NCBI RefSeq assembly: GCF_020886775.1
Contig: NZ_AP024525.1
Coordinates: 3,224,001 to 3,288,000 of the forward strand
Direction: 5' to 3'
Source: Sinomonas cyclohexanicum
GTDB taxonomy: Bacteria > Actinomycetota > Actinomycetes > Actinomycetales > Micrococcaceae
DNA: 64,000 nucleotides
The notes under the pieces are model-generated. The model was not told the origin of the DNA and made no database searches. It worked only from the letters and a program-made list of their open reading frames with translations. Made by a program: the position numbers and the translations under genes. Positions 1 through 11,403 of the stretch are shown one piece after another (within the stretch, counting starts at the first letter, position 1; each line of letters starts with the position of its first letter).

Positions 1-2
1 CC

Positions 3-2867
<2,865 letters not shown>

Positions 2868-2890
2868 CCAGGGGGCACAGGGGATGCGCG

Positions 2891-3292
2891 CTACTGGCCT
2901 TCAGGCTGCGGGCCGTTCTCCCACAGCCCCATGATGTTGCCCTCCGTGTCCTTGAAGTACGCGGCGAAGCCCATCTCCCCGACGGCCGTCTTCGGCGAGA
3001 CCGTACTACCGCCAAGCTCACCGATCTTGGCCAGGGCCGCGTCGATGTCCTCGACGTCCACCGTGATGATGGGGCTCTTCGGCGGGAACTCCTCGCTGCG
3101 GACGAACATGCCGCCATTGATGCTGCCCGGCTCGAGAGGCGAGCCGGTCTCGCTCGACGGCGTCGTGCCCACCATGGTGTAGTCCATCCCCGGCACGGGC
3201 ATCATGGTCCAGCCGAAGGCCTGCGTGTAGAAATTGTTGGCACGTTCCCCGTCATCCGCGGGGATCTCGAAGTGGACGACTTTCCCGGACAT
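2891..3292 (-). CDS. VOC (glyoxalase/bleomycin resistance) family protein
   Basis: A 133-residue vicinal-oxygen-chelate protein, the usual length for a single-domain member made of two beta-alpha-beta-beta-beta modules. It begins MSGKVVHFEIPADDGERA and has the family pattern FYTQAFGW near residue 20 and the second-module pattern FKDTEGNIMGLWEN near the C-terminus. I chose the ATG at 3290-3292; the open frame continues upstream only as a shadow of the opposite-strand glycosylase gene. It converges on dnaE2 with a 23-bp gap. Substrate unknown; such proteins are metal-dependent dioxygenase, isomerase or drug-binding scaffolds. Confidence 0.88.
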   Translation of the reverse strand: MSGKVVHFEIPADDGERANNFYTQAFGWTMMPVPGMDYTMVGTTPSSETGSPLEPGSINGGMFVRSEEFPPKSPIITVDVEDIDAALAKIGELGGSTVSPKTAVGEMGFAAYFKDTEGNIMGLWENGPQPEGQ

Positions 3293-3430
3293 GGTCCTGC
3301 CTTTCCGTCGAGGGATCCCGGCACCGGATTCGGGTGCCACACCAGCAATCGTTGGGCGGCCCGGGACGGGAGTCAATGCTCGGCAACGTGCTCGCGCCCT
3401 ACTGTCGGCGGGCCATGGCACGATGATCCC

Positions 3431-4426
3431 GTGAAGCTCGCAGGCCCGCTCCCCCGGACAGTCGCCCCCTCTCGGGGAACGGCGGACGCCGAGGGCGCCT
3501 GGGACGCCCCGGCACACTACTCCCTCGCGGCCACGTGCTTCCCGCTCCAGCGCGGCGACGGGGATCCCTGCTTCGCAGCCCACCCCGCCGGGCTGTGGGC
3601 GGCCTTCAGCACGGCCGAGGGCCCGGCCTCGCTCCTGATCACCCACCGGACGGTCCCCGGCCAGGCCGGGGAGGTGAGGGTGCGCGCGTGGGGCGAGGGG
3701 GCGGCGTCGGCCGTCGCGTCCGCCCCAGCGATGCTGGGGCTGACCGAATCGTGGGCGGGGTTCGACGACGAGGCGTTCCTCGCGACGCTCCCACACCTGG
3801 TCCGGGAGTCGCGGCGGCGCAACCCAGGGCTCCGGCTCCCCGCGACAGGCCGCATGGTGGACGCGCTCGTCCCCACGGTCCTCGAGCAGAAGGTCACCAC
3901 GGTCGAGGCGCGCCGCGCCTACCGGTACCTCGTGCGGCAGTACGGCACGCCGGCGCCGGGGTCCGGCACGGTCGCGCCCGCGGGACTCATGGTCGCGCCG
4001 ACCGCCGAGGCGTGGCTGCGGATCCCGTCGTGGGAGTGGCACCGCGCGGGCGTCGGGCCCCAGCGCTCGGCGACCGTGATGCGGGCGCTGCGCGCGGCGT
4101 CGGGCATCGAGCGGCTCTCGTCCTGCACGGCGGCCGAGGCCGCGGCCGCGCTCCAGACCATTCCCGGCATCGGCGTGTGGACCGCCGCGGAGGTCACCCA
4201 GCGCACCCACGCTGACCCGGACTCCGTCTCGGTGGGCGACTTCCACCTTGCGAAGTTCGTCGGCTTCGCACTCACGGGCCAGCGCACCGACGACGCCGGA
4301 ATGCTCCGCCTGCTCGAGCCGTGGCGCGGGCAGCGCCAGCGCGTGGTCCGGCTCCTCGGGCTCTCGGGTGTGCGCGCCCCGCGGTACGGCGCAAGGATGA
4401 CCATCCAGGACCACCGGCGCCACTGA
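3431..4426 (+). CDS. DNA-3-methyladenine glycosylase-like protein (HhH-GPD superfamily)
   Basis: A 331-residue base-excision repair glycosylase of the AlkA-like HhH-GPD superfamily, expected to remove alkylated purines. The helix-hairpin-helix reads LQTIPGIGVWTAAEVTQR at about residues 241-258, followed about 15 residues later by the catalytic aspartate in SVGDFHLAKF. The N-terminal 90 residues resemble the AlkA N-terminal domain but are weakly conserved. GTG 3431 is chosen because a TAnnnT-like box (CACGAT, 3419-3424) sits 6 nt upstream, the leaderless arrangement seen throughout this window; there is no Shine-Dalgarno. It reads away from the VOC gene. Confidence 0.88.
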   Translation: MKLAGPLPRTVAPSRGTADAEGAWDAPAHYSLAATCFPLQRGDGDPCFAAHPAGLWAAFSTAEGPASLLITHRTVPGQAGEVRVRAWGEGAASAVASAPAMLGLTESWAGFDDEAFLATLPHLVRESRRRNPGLRLPATGRMVDALVPTVLEQKVTTVEARRAYRYLVRQYGTPAPGSGTVAPAGLMVAPTAEAWLRIPSWEWHRAGVGPQRSATVMRALRAASGIERLSSCTAAEAAAALQTIPGIGVWTAAEVTQRTHADPDSVSVGDFHLAKFVGFALTGQRTDDAGMLRLLEPWRGQRQRVVRLLGLSGVRAPRYGARMTIQDHRRH

Positions 4427-4519
4427 GTACGCTTGGCCGAGGCTGTTCCCCCAAGGCAGCGGCGGCGTATCCTGCCGATGCCGGGCATGCACTGGGCGGA
4501 AGCATCGAGGAGGGTCCCC

Positions 4520-4963
4520 ATGCCTACGATCAACGAGAGTGTCTTCGTTCCCGCGCCCCCGGAGAAGGTCTTCGAGTTCATCGGCGACCCGGCCAACTCG
4601 CCGCTGTACCAGGCGGCGGTGACCTATGCGGAGCTCGATGGCGACCTTCCCATCGGGGTTGGCAGCCTCTTCAGCGGCCGGAACAAGATCCTTGGGGTCA
4701 CGTTCGACTGGGCGGCCGAGGTCATCGAGTACGACCGGCCCACGAGGCTCAGCATCCGGTCCACGGAAAGCAAGATCCCCTTCACGAGCACCTATGCGCT
4801 GACGCCCGAGGCAGACGGCACCCGCGTCGAGTACACCCTCGAAGCCGTTGACGGCCTCGGCGGGGCTTTCGGCACGCTGGGGGATCTCCTCGTGACGAAG
4901 ACGTACACCCATCAGGTGCGCACCGACCTCGCCACGCTCGCCGAACTCATCCCCGCCCTCTAG
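4520..4963 (+). CDS. SRPBCC family (polyketide cyclase/dehydrase-like) protein
   Basis: A 147-residue START/Bet v1-like helix-grip protein beginning MPTINESVFVPAPPEKVFEF, the standard first strand and helix of SRPBCC proteins. The middle contains the usual GSLFSGRNKILGVTFDW strand pair and the C-terminus an amphipathic helix for the hydrophobic cavity. Start ATG 4520 is supported by a strong Shine-Dalgarno GAGGAGG (4506-4512). Ligand and role unknown; members bind lipids, polyketides or coenzymes. It follows the glycosylase gene by 93 bp and may be co-transcribed with it. Confidence 0.85.
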   Translation: MPTINESVFVPAPPEKVFEFIGDPANSPLYQAAVTYAELDGDLPIGVGSLFSGRNKILGVTFDWAAEVIEYDRPTRLSIRSTESKIPFTSTYALTPEADGTRVEYTLEAVDGLGGAFGTLGDLLVTKTYTHQVRTDLATLAELIPAL

Positions 4964-5011
4964 CCCGAGTCTGCCCTCTGACACGAGGGTCCAGTCCCTA
5001 GACTGGACCCC

Positions 5012-6196
5012 ATGCCTCTTGCCGCCACGGGAGCCCTGCTGCTCATCCTCGGCGCCGCCTCCGTGGCCTCAGGGCTCATCCCGTGGCCCGCGCTTGCCGG
5101 CCTCGCCGATCGGGTCGGCCCGATCCTTGCGTTCGTCGCGGCCATCACTGTGGTCACGGAATTGCTCAATGCTGCCGGGCTGTTCGAGTGGATTGCCTCG
5201 CATTTCCGGCGCTGGGGCCGCGGCAGGGTGTGGGCGCTGTGGATGCTCGTGGTGGGGCTCTCGCTCGCGGCGACCGTGTTCCTCTCTCTCGATACGACCG
5301 CGGTCCTCCTGACCCCCATCGTGGTCATCCTCGCCCGGCGCTGCGGGCTCCCGCCGCTGCCGTTCGCGCTCACCACCGTGTGGCTCGCGAACACGGGGTC
5401 ACTACTCCTGCCGGTCTCAAACCTCACCAACCTCCTCGCGCTCCATGCCCTCGGCGGCGTCTCGCCGGCCGAGTTCGCCGCCCGGATGGCCCTGCCCGCC
5501 CTGTGGTGCGCGCTCCTCCCGGCCGCCGCGGTCGCGCTCCTCTTCCGGCGCCAGCTCGCGGGGCGCTACAACACCCTGCGGATCGGTCGCCTCCGCGCCG
5601 ACGACGAGACCGCCGTCGGGACGGGTCCGGATCCGGTGCTCCTCGGTACGGGCGCCGTGGTCCTCGCCCTGCTGCTGCCCGCTCTCGTCTCCGGCGTGCC
5701 GGTGTGGATCCCGGCTGCGGCCGCCGCCGTGGTGCTCGTCGGAGTGTTCGCCGTGCGACGCCGCGGGGTTCTCCGGTGGGCGCTCGTCCCGTGGCAGCTG
5801 CTCGTCTTCGCGGCGGGGCTGTTTGTGGTCATGGAGGCGCTCCAGCACCTCGGTGCGCGAGAACTCGCCGGAACACTGCTCGGCGTCGGTGAGGGCCCCG
5901 GGGACCTGCTGCGCGTCGCGGCAGCGGGGGCCGTCGGGGCGAACGTGGTGAACAACCTCCCCGCTTACCTCGCGTTCGAGCAGGCCGCAGGCTCGCCGGC
6001 TCGGCTCGCGGGCCTGCTCGTGGGCGTGAACGCGGGCCCGCTTGTGACTCCGTGGGCGTCCCTGGCCACGTTGATCTGGCACGAGCAGCTGCGCCGGCTG
6101 GGCGTGGCGATCTCATGGTGGGGCTACGCTGCGGCCGGAATCGTGCTCGTGCCGCTGCTCGTGGTGCCCGCCGCGCTGCTCGCCGCGATCCCGTGA
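5012..6196 (+). CDS. ArsB/NhaD (SLC13-like) family permease
   Basis: A 394-residue integral membrane protein with about 11 hydrophobic segments belonging to the ion-transporter superfamily that includes ArsB, NhaD and SLC13 carriers. Diagnostic hairpin motifs are present in both halves: SLDTTAVLLTPIVVILA and NTGSLLLPVSNLTNLLA at about 90-145, and GANVVNNLPAYLAFEQA with NAGPLVTPWASLATL at about 310-355. Arsenite export or a sodium-linked anion/proton exchange would fit; no ars genes are adjacent, so the substrate is open. The start is leaderless: TAGACT (4999-5004), 7 nt, then ATG. Confidence 0.87.
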   Translation: MPLAATGALLLILGAASVASGLIPWPALAGLADRVGPILAFVAAITVVTELLNAAGLFEWIASHFRRWGRGRVWALWMLVVGLSLAATVFLSLDTTAVLLTPIVVILARRCGLPPLPFALTTVWLANTGSLLLPVSNLTNLLALHALGGVSPAEFAARMALPALWCALLPAAAVALLFRRQLAGRYNTLRIGRLRADDETAVGTGPDPVLLGTGAVVLALLLPALVSGVPVWIPAAAAAVVLVGVFAVRRRGVLRWALVPWQLLVFAAGLFVVMEALQHLGARELAGTLLGVGEGPGDLLRVAAAGAVGANVVNNLPAYLAFEQAAGSPARLAGLLVGVNAGPLVTPWASLATLIWHEQLRRLGVAISWWGYAAAGIVLVPLLVVPAALLAAIP

Positions 6197-6227
6197 CGGG
6201 GGCCGATACGGGTGGCAGGATCGACGC

Positions 6228-6815
6228 ATGATCTCCCGGGACGAGCTCGACACGGTCCTCGAGGCGGGCGGGCGCCTCCTCGCCTCCGATGGCACCGGCC
6301 TCGGCTCGATCGACCAGCTCGTCCTCGACGCCTCCGGCGCACCGGCGTTCGTCTCCGTCCGGGCGGGGTTCTTCGGCATTGCCCAGCGCTTCGTCCCGCT
6401 CGACGGCGCGACCCTGGAGGGCTCCACGATCCGGATCGCGTTCGACGGCGAGTTGGTCCGCTCCGCGCCGCAGGTCGCCTCGGACCGCGGCGGCCTCGGC
6501 GAGAGGGACGCGAACGCGCTGCGGGAGCACTACGGCCTGCCCGCCGAGATCGGGTCCGGCGACGCCGAGATGGGGTCGGGTGACGTCGAAATCGGGTCCG
6601 GCGACGCCGAGATGGGTTCCGGTGACGCCGGAATCGGGTCCCCCAGTGAGGACACGCGACGGAACCCGCCGCCACCGCCTCTGCCTCGGCGGCCCCACCA
6701 GGGCCCGCGCCACCCAGGTCCGCCTCGCCCGCATCATCCGCGGCCGGCGCCGCCCCACGACGGCCCGCCTTCGCCACCGGTACCGCCGCCACACCCATCT
6801 GGACCTGCGGGTTGA
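6228..6815 (+). CDS. PRC-barrel domain protein with repeat-containing, possibly frameshifted tail
   Basis: The first ~105 residues form a PRC-barrel-like domain (MISRDELDTVLEAGGRLLAS, then a beta-rich stretch and LREHYGLPAEI), typical of small actinobacterial stress proteins of unknown function. It is followed by about 4.7 copies of a seven-residue repeat (EIGSGDA/EMGSGDV) encoded by 21-bp tandem repeats, then a 50-residue tail rich in Pro, His and Arg. The tail has poorer third-position GC than the +1 frame over 6645-6820, so the frame may have slipped after the repeats and the true C-terminus may differ. Leaderless start: CAGGAT (6216-6221), 6 nt, ATG 6228. Confidence 0.7.
   Translation: MISRDELDTVLEAGGRLLASDGTGLGSIDQLVLDASGAPAFVSVRAGFFGIAQRFVPLDGATLEGSTIRIAFDGELVRSAPQVASDRGGLGERDANALREHYGLPAEIGSGDAEMGSGDVEIGSGDAEMGSGDAGIGSPSEDTRRNPPPPPLPRRPHQGPRHPGPPRPHHPRPAPPHDGPPSPPVPPPHPSGPAG
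6546..6644 (+). repeat. 21-bp tandem repeats, about 4.7 copies, inside the PRC-barrel gene
   Basis: Consecutive units start at 6546, 6567, 6588, 6609 and 6630, following the pattern GARATSGGKTCSGGYGACGYC. Units 1 and 3 are nearly identical, as are 2 and 4, which suggests doubling of a 42-bp dimer. Each unit encodes seven residues, so copy-number change keeps frame. Confidence 0.9.
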
Positions 6816-6852
6816 CCTCTGCGCTTGACCTGGGTGACCTCGGCGGATGAGG

Positions 6853-8556
6853 TCAGAGCCCGAGCCGCTCGACGGCCTCCTTGCGCATCTCGACCTTGCG
6901 GATCTTCCCGGACACGGTCATCGGGAACGAATCGCGGATGTCCACGTACCGGGGGATCTTGTAGTGGGCGAGCTGGCCGCGGCAGTACTCGGCCACGTCG
7001 TCTGCGGTCAGGGTCGCGGCGCCGGGCTTGAGGATGATGCAGGCCATGAGTTCCTCTCCGTACTTCGGATCCGGGACGCCGATCACCTGCACGTCCTGGA
7101 TCGACGGATGGTGGTACAGGAACTCCTCGATCTCGCGCGGGTAGATGTTCTCGCCGCCGCGGATGACCATGTCCTTGATCCGGCCCTCGACGACCACGTA
7201 CCCATCCGCATCCATGCGGGCGAGGTCTCCGGTGTGCATCCAGCCGTCGGCGTCGATGGCCTCGGCGGTCTTGTCCGGCTGGTCCCAGTAACCCGCCATG
7301 ACGGCGTACCCGCGTGTGCACAGCTCGCCGATGGCCCCGCGCTCCACGGTCTCCCCCGTCGCGGGATCCACCACCTTGGATTCGAGGTTCGGCATGGTCC
7401 GCCCCACCGTCTCGGTGCGCTGGGCGAGGGTGTCGCCGGCGCGGGTCATGGTCGAGACGGGCGAGGTCTCGGTCATGCCGTAGCAGATCGCCACGTCGGA
7501 CATGTGCATGTCGGAGATGACGCGCTTCATGACCTCGATCGGGCAGAGCGACCCGGCCATGACACCGGTGCGGAGCGTATCGAGCCGGTAAGAGGCGAAG
7601 TCCGGCAGGGCGAGCTCCGCGATGAACATGGTCGGCACCCCGTACAGCGAGGTCCCGCCGAAGTCCTGCACAGCCTGCAGCGTCGCGGCCGGGTTGAAGG
7701 CCCGCCCGGGCAGGATCGTGGCACACCCGTGCGAGAACGCGGCGAGGTTGCCGATGACCATGCCGAAGCAGTGGTAGAAGGGCACGGGGATGACCACTCG
7801 GTCCTCCTCGGAGTACGCCAGCAGCTCCCCGATCGCGTACCCGTTGTTGAGGATGTTGCGGTGGGTGAGCGTGGCGCCCTTGGGGAAGCCAGTGGTGCCG
7901 GATGTGTACTGGATGTTGATCGGATCGTCCGCGTTCAGGGTCGCCGCCCGCTCGGAGACGGCCGACGCCGGCACCTCGCCCCCGCGCTCCACGAGGGCCG
8001 CCCACGTGGTCTCCCCGGGCGCATCCGGCACGCCCGCCTCGAACACGGCGCCGCCGCCGGTGGTGAGCGGTGCGGGGAGGAACACGAGCTCGCGCAGGTC
8101 CGGGCACTCGACGAGCGCCTCGCGGGCCATGTGGACGTAGTCGCTCGTGCGGTCTGTCGGAGCCACGACGAGCATCCGCATGCCGTTCTGCTTCACCACG
8201 AAGTTCAGCTCGTGCGTCCGGTAGGCGGGGTTGACGTTGACGAGGATCGCGCCGATCGCCGCGGTCGCGTACTGGAGGATGGTCCACTCGGCGCAGTTCG
8301 GGCTCCAGATGCCCACCCGGTCGCCCTTGGCGATGCCCGCGGCGAGCAGGCCGCGGGCGGCGGCGTCGACGTCGTGCGCGAGCTCGGCGAACGTCCAGCG
8401 GCGGGCGGCGTCAGCACCGCCGTCGGCCGCCTCCTCGATGAGCGCGTCGCGGCCCGCGAAGCGCGCGGCGGTCCGGGCGAAGTTCGTGCCGATGGTCTCC
8501 TCGAGCAGGGACGTCGTCATCTCGCCTGCCGTGTGCGAAAGCGCAGCTTGGGTCAT
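6853..8556 (-). CDS. AMP-binding acyl-CoA synthetase (FadD-like)
   Basis: A 567-residue ATP-dependent acyl-CoA ligase of the adenylate-forming superfamily, which activates a carboxylic (probably medium or long chain fatty) acid to its CoA thioester. Seen: P-loop [18 protein letters not shown] at about 230-247, motif YGMTETSP at about 345, the hinge region [19 protein letters not shown] at about 430, [12 protein letters not shown] near 470 and the catalytic lysine segment SGKIRK near the C-terminus. The start at 8556 is leaderless (TAGCTT on the minus strand, plus-strand 8563-8568, 6 nt before ATG). It is divergent from the monooxygenase gene at 8591, the two -10 boxes being only 9 bp apart. 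Confidence 0.93.
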   Translation of the reverse strand: MTQAALSHTAGEMTTSLLEETIGTNFARTAARFAGRDALIEEAADGGADAARRWTFAELAHDVDAAARGLLAAGIAKGDRVGIWSPNCAEWTILQYATAAIGAILVNVNPAYRTHELNFVVKQNGMRMLVVAPTDRTSDYVHMAREALVECPDLRELVFLPAPLTTGGGAVFEAGVPDAPGETTWAALVERGGEVPASAVSERAATLNADDPINIQYTSGTTGFPKGATLTHRNILNNGYAIGELLAYSEEDRVVIPVPFYHCFGMVIGNLAAFSHGCATILPGRAFNPAATLQAVQDFGGTSLYGVPTMFIAELALPDFASYRLDTLRTGVMAGSLCPIEVMKRVISDMHMSDVAICYGMTETSPVSTMTRAGDTLAQRTETVGRTMPNLESKVVDPATGETVERGAIGELCTRGYAVMAGYWDQPDKTAEAIDADGWMHTGDLARMDADGYVVVEGRIKDMVIRGGENIYPREIEEFLYHHPSIQDVQVIGVPDPKYGEELMACIILKPGAATLTADDVAEYCRGQLAHYKIPRYVDIRDSFPMTVSGKIRKVEMRKEAVERLGL

Positions 8557-8590
8557 GGTTGAAAGCTACCAAGCAGATAGGCTGGCGACC

Positions 8591-8869
8591 ATGAGTGATC
8601 CCGTGCGCCTCCAGGCCACCTTCATCCCCAACGAGGGCGAGTTCTTCCGCGTCAAGCTCGCGCTCGACATCGCGATCGAGGAGGTCCACCGCGAGCCCGG
8701 CTGCCTCCAGTACGAGATCACGGAGGAGTCCGAGGAACGGATCGTCCTGTCCGAGGAGTGGGCCTCCGAGGAGGACCTCGAGCGGCACTCGAAGGGCATC
8801 GCGGTCCAGGACCTGAACGAGTCCCTCAGCGCCCTGCTCGCCGAGCCGACGAGGATCGAGCGCCTCTAG
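8591..8869 (+). CDS. antibiotic biosynthesis monooxygenase (ABM) domain protein
   Basis: A 92-residue dimeric alpha+beta barrel protein with the ABM signature: IEEVHREPGCLQYEI around residue 30 and LSEEWASEEDLERHSKG around residue 55. Such proteins are cofactor-free quinol monooxygenases (YgiN-like) or heme/quinone-detoxifying enzymes. Leaderless start: TAGGCT (8578-8583), 7 nt, ATG 8591. Divergent from the acyl-CoA synthetase gene with overlapping promoters. Confidence 0.87.
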   Translation: MSDPVRLQATFIPNEGEFFRVKLALDIAIEEVHREPGCLQYEITEESEERIVLSEEWASEEDLERHSKGIAVQDLNESLSALLAEPTRIERL

Positions 8870-8895
8870 TCGCCCCGCCCGCACGTACGCACGAC

Positions 8896-8928
8896 GGCGC
8901 CGCTCCCCTCGCTGGGAGCGGCGCCTTT
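8896..8928 (+). terminator. intrinsic terminator after the ABM gene
   Basis: Perfect 12-bp inverted repeat GGCGCCGCTCCC (8896-8907) / GGGAGCGGCGCC (8914-8925), 6-nt loop, then TTT. It starts 27 bp after the ABM stop. Confidence 0.85.
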
Positions 8929-9042
8929 CGCTGTATGGGCATCCTTGACCGGTCAGTTCTTCGAGGCGCGGTTCACGGGCGTGGCACCCGTCAACAACTG
9001 CTGGACGCTCTGAGCCGGCCGGGCGCGAGAGCCGAGCACAGC

Positions 9043-9083
9043 GCGACGGCGCCGCCCCCCGTGCAGGGGGACGACGCCGTCGC
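9043..9083 (-). terminator. terminator downstream of trxA
   Basis: Arms 9043-9060 and 9064-9083 pair along about 18 bp. On the minus-strand transcript the imperfect positions become G-U wobbles, whereas on the plus strand they would be C-A mismatches, so the hairpin belongs to the thioredoxin transcript. Confidence 0.7.
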
Positions 9084-9117
9084 GCACGATGCGGCTGGCC
9101 GCCGGGTGCGGGACCGG

Positions 9118-9495
9118 TCAGTTCTCGGAGCGCTTGGCCTCGGCCTCGGCGACCTTCTTGTGGACATCCTCCATGTCGAGGCCCTTCACCGCGTCGATGA
9201 CCTGCTCGAGGGCAGAGGCCGGGAGGGCGCCGGGCTGGGAGAAGACGAGGACCTTCTCGCGGAACGCCATGAGCGTGGGGATCGACGTGATGTTGGCCTG
9301 GGCCGCGAGCATCTGCTCGGCCTCCGTGTCCACCTTGGCGAAGACCACGTCCGGGTGCTTCTCGGAGGCGGCCTCGTAGGTCGGGGCGAACTGGCGGCAC
9401 GGGCCGCACCAGGACGCCCAGAAGTCCACCAGGACGATGTCGTTGTTCTCGATGACCTCGGCGAACTGCTCGCCGGTGACGTTCTTCGTTGCCAT
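9118..9495 (-). CDS. trxA: thioredoxin
   Basis: A 125-residue cytosolic thioredoxin with the canonical active site WASWCGPCRQF at about residues 27-37 and the cis-proline region SIPTLMAF near residue 75. It is slightly longer than E. coli Trx because of a charged C-terminal extension (DMEDVHKKVAEAEAKR). The start ATG at 9493-9495 has a GAGGAG ribosome site 7 nt upstream, favouring it over in-frame codons further out. It would serve ribonucleotide reductase, peroxiredoxins and, in this organism, possibly the APS reductase at 50.5 kb. Confidence 0.94.
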   Translation of the reverse strand: MATKNVTGEQFAEVIENNDIVLVDFWASWCGPCRQFAPTYEAASEKHPDVVFAKVDTEAEQMLAAQANITSIPTLMAFREKVLVFSQPGALPASALEQVIDAVKGLDMEDVHKKVAEAEAKRSEN

Positions 9496-9602
9496 GCCGC
9501 GCTCCTCACTCGTGTGTGCGGTTTCGAAGGGTTCAACGATACCCATAGGGGTTTCATTCCCGACCGTTCTGCTTGGCCGGTCCTTCCCCCGGCCAGCGCG
9601 GT

Positions 9603-10877
9603 TCAAACCGCGGGGGGCTCGTGCTCCTCGACGTGCTTGCGGCCCGCGATCGCGATCGCGATCGAGATCACGAGGGCCGCAGCCGCGGCGTAGAACGGGA
9701 CGGGAGCGCCGAACGTCTCGCCGAGCCACGTGGCGAGGAACGGAGCGAGCGCGCCGCCCATCCAGCGTACAAAGTTGTATCCGGCGCTGGCCACCGGGCG
9801 CGGCGCGTCGGAGACGCCCATCGCGAGCTCGGTGTAGACGGTGTTGTTCACGCCCAGCAGGGCGCCGGCCACGATCGTGAGCACGACGACGGCGGGCACG
9901 GCGTGGAGCGCGGCGGCCACAGCGAGGGAGACCATGACGAGGGCGAGCGCCGCGAGGGTGCCCGAGAGGACCGTGACGTCGCCGAACCTCGCCTGGAGCT
10001 GCGGTGCCACGAAGACGGAGAACAGGGCCAGCGCCACGCCCCAGCCGAAGAACACGGCCCCGATGCCGTAGGCGTCCATCCCGAGGATGAACGGCACGAA
10101 TGCGAGGACGGTGTAGAAGCCGAAGTTGTAGAAGAACGCGCTTCCGGCCACGGACCGCAGCCCTGCGTGGGCGAGGGCCTTGAGCGGGTCACGGAAGTGG
10201 GTCTTCCTGCTGGTCGGCGGGGTCTTGGGGAGCGTGGCCATGATCGCGATGAACGCGATGGCCATGAGGGTCGCGGTACCGAAGAACGGCATGCGCCACT
10301 GCCAGCCGCCGAGCAGGGCGCCGGCGAGCGGGCCGAGCGAGAGGCCCAGACCGAGGGCGGCCTCGTAGAGGATGATCGCGGTGGACGTGCCGCCGGCCGC
10401 CACGCCTACGATCACCGCGAGCGCGGTCGCGACGAACAGCGAGTTGCCCAGGCCCCAGCCGGCGCGCCAGCTGATGAGCTCCGCGACGCTGCCGCTCGTG
10501 CCGGAGAGGCTCGCGAACACCACGATGAGCGCGAGACCGATGAGCAGCGTCTTCTTGCCGCCGATCCGCGAGGACACCCAGCCGGTCACGAGCATCATGA
10601 CGGCGGTGACGAGGAAGTAGCTCGTGAACAGGAGCGAGACCTGGCTGGGGGTCGCCTGGAGGTTCTGCGCGATGGCCGGGAGGATCGGGTCGACGAGCCC
10701 GATGCCCATGAACGCGAAGACGGACGCGGCCGCGGTGGCCCAGACGGCCTTGGGCTGGCGGAAGAATGAGGCCTTCTCGCTCTCGAGCGTCTCGTGGGCG
10801 CTCGCACCGGTGGCGGCGCCGAGGGGCGCCGCGATCGGTGCTTCGGATGGGGACTGGACGCCGGTCTCGGCGGTCAT
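9603..10877 (-). CDS. MFS drug/metabolite efflux transporter, MarR-controlled
   Basis: A 424-residue major facilitator with 12 predicted membrane segments after a 45-residue hydrophilic N-terminus. Seen: the TM1 segment FAFMGIGLVDPILPAIAQNL, the DHA1 loop motif GWVSSRIGGKKTLLIGLAL at about 103-121, and motif C-like LGLSLGPLAGALLGG in TM5. Its ATG (10875-10877) overlaps the marR stop by 4 bp (ATGA), so it is translationally coupled to marR and almost certainly induced when MarR releases. The typical cargo is a hydrophobic antimicrobial or the inducer itself. Confidence 0.92.
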   Translation of the reverse strand: MTAETGVQSPSEAPIAAPLGAATGASAHETLESEKASFFRQPKAVWATAAASVFAFMGIGLVDPILPAIAQNLQATPSQVSLLFTSYFLVTAVMMLVTGWVSSRIGGKKTLLIGLALIVVFASLSGTSGSVAELISWRAGWGLGNSLFVATALAVIVGVAAGGTSTAIILYEAALGLGLSLGPLAGALLGGWQWRMPFFGTATLMAIAFIAIMATLPKTPPTSRKTHFRDPLKALAHAGLRSVAGSAFFYNFGFYTVLAFVPFILGMDAYGIGAVFFGWGVALALFSVFVAPQLQARFGDVTVLSGTLAALALVMVSLAVAAALHAVPAVVVLTIVAGALLGVNNTVYTELAMGVSDAPRPVASAGYNFVRWMGGALAPFLATWLGETFGAPVPFYAAAAALVISIAIAIAGRKHVEEHEPPAV

Positions 10878-11320
10878 GCGGGCATCTCCTGATTCGTCAC
10901 GTGCTTGTTGATCTTGTCCATCACGGGCAGCGCCGCCGCGAGGGCGGCCCGCTCGGAGTCTGTGAGGGCGGACATGGCGTCCGCCATGCGCCCGCTGCGG
11001 AGCGCGTTGTCGCGGGCGGCGGCCTCGTCGCCGGCTGCGGTCCTGCGCACGACGACGGCCCTCGCGTCGTGCGGGTCGCTGCCCCTCTCGAGCAGCCCGG
11101 CCTTCTCGAGGCGGGCCACCTGCTCGGTGGCGGACGGGACGCGGACGCCGAGGTTCTTGGCGATGGAGCCCATGCGCAGCCCCTCGCCCGCGACCATGTT
11201 GAGGACGGCGAGCTGGGACGTGGAGAACTCCGCGGCCTCGTCGAGGTGCCGTGCCACCCACACCGCGTGGCGGAGTGCCTCTCGGAAGCCGTCGGCCAGG
11301 ATCCTCAGGTCGTCGCTCAT
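10874..11320 (-). CDS. MarR family transcriptional regulator
   Basis: A 148-residue winged-helix repressor. The recognition region reads LRMGSIAKNLGVRVPSATEQ at about 49-68, followed by the wing ERGSDPHDARAVVVRRT at about 79-95; helices at both ends form the dimer interface. It is the first gene of a two-gene operon with the MFS pump (4-bp overlap). Two palindromic operators sit directly upstream, one covering the likely -10 (TAGGAT on the minus strand, 8 nt before ATG), which predicts autorepression. Confidence 0.93.
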   Translation of the reverse strand: MSDDLRILADGFREALRHAVWVARHLDEAAEFSTSQLAVLNMVAGEGLRMGSIAKNLGVRVPSATEQVARLEKAGLLERGSDPHDARAVVVRRTAAGDEAAARDNALRSGRMADAMSALTDSERAALAAALPVMDKINKHVTNQEMPA

Positions 11321-11322
11321 AC

Positions 11323-11351
11323 TTAGGTATCCTAATAGTTAGGGTGCCTAA
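11323..11351 (-). promoter_or_regulatory. tandem MarR operators over the marR promoter
   Basis: Two 13-bp sites of the form TTAGG-N3-CCTAA: 11323-11335 (spacer TAT) and 11339-11351 (spacer GTG), with centres 16 bp apart. Site 1 overlaps the putative -10. The spacing of about 1.5 helical turns suggests two dimers on offset faces. Confidence 0.85.
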
Positions 11352-11403
11352 ATGCAAGGGTCTGCGGTGCACGTCACGGCTCGGCGCCCGTACGCTTGGA
11401 TCC

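Noticed and set aside
6124-6798. Minus-strand frame opposite the PRC-barrel gene
   Set aside because: Arg-rich shadow of the 21-bp repeats with no family features.
8949-9120. GACCGGTCAGTTCT duplicated at 8947-8960 and 9112-9125, with a 45-codon minus-strand frame ending at 8953
   Set aside because: No start with a ribosome site and no recognisable product; the region holds the trx terminator. Probably a short duplication of the trx 3' end.
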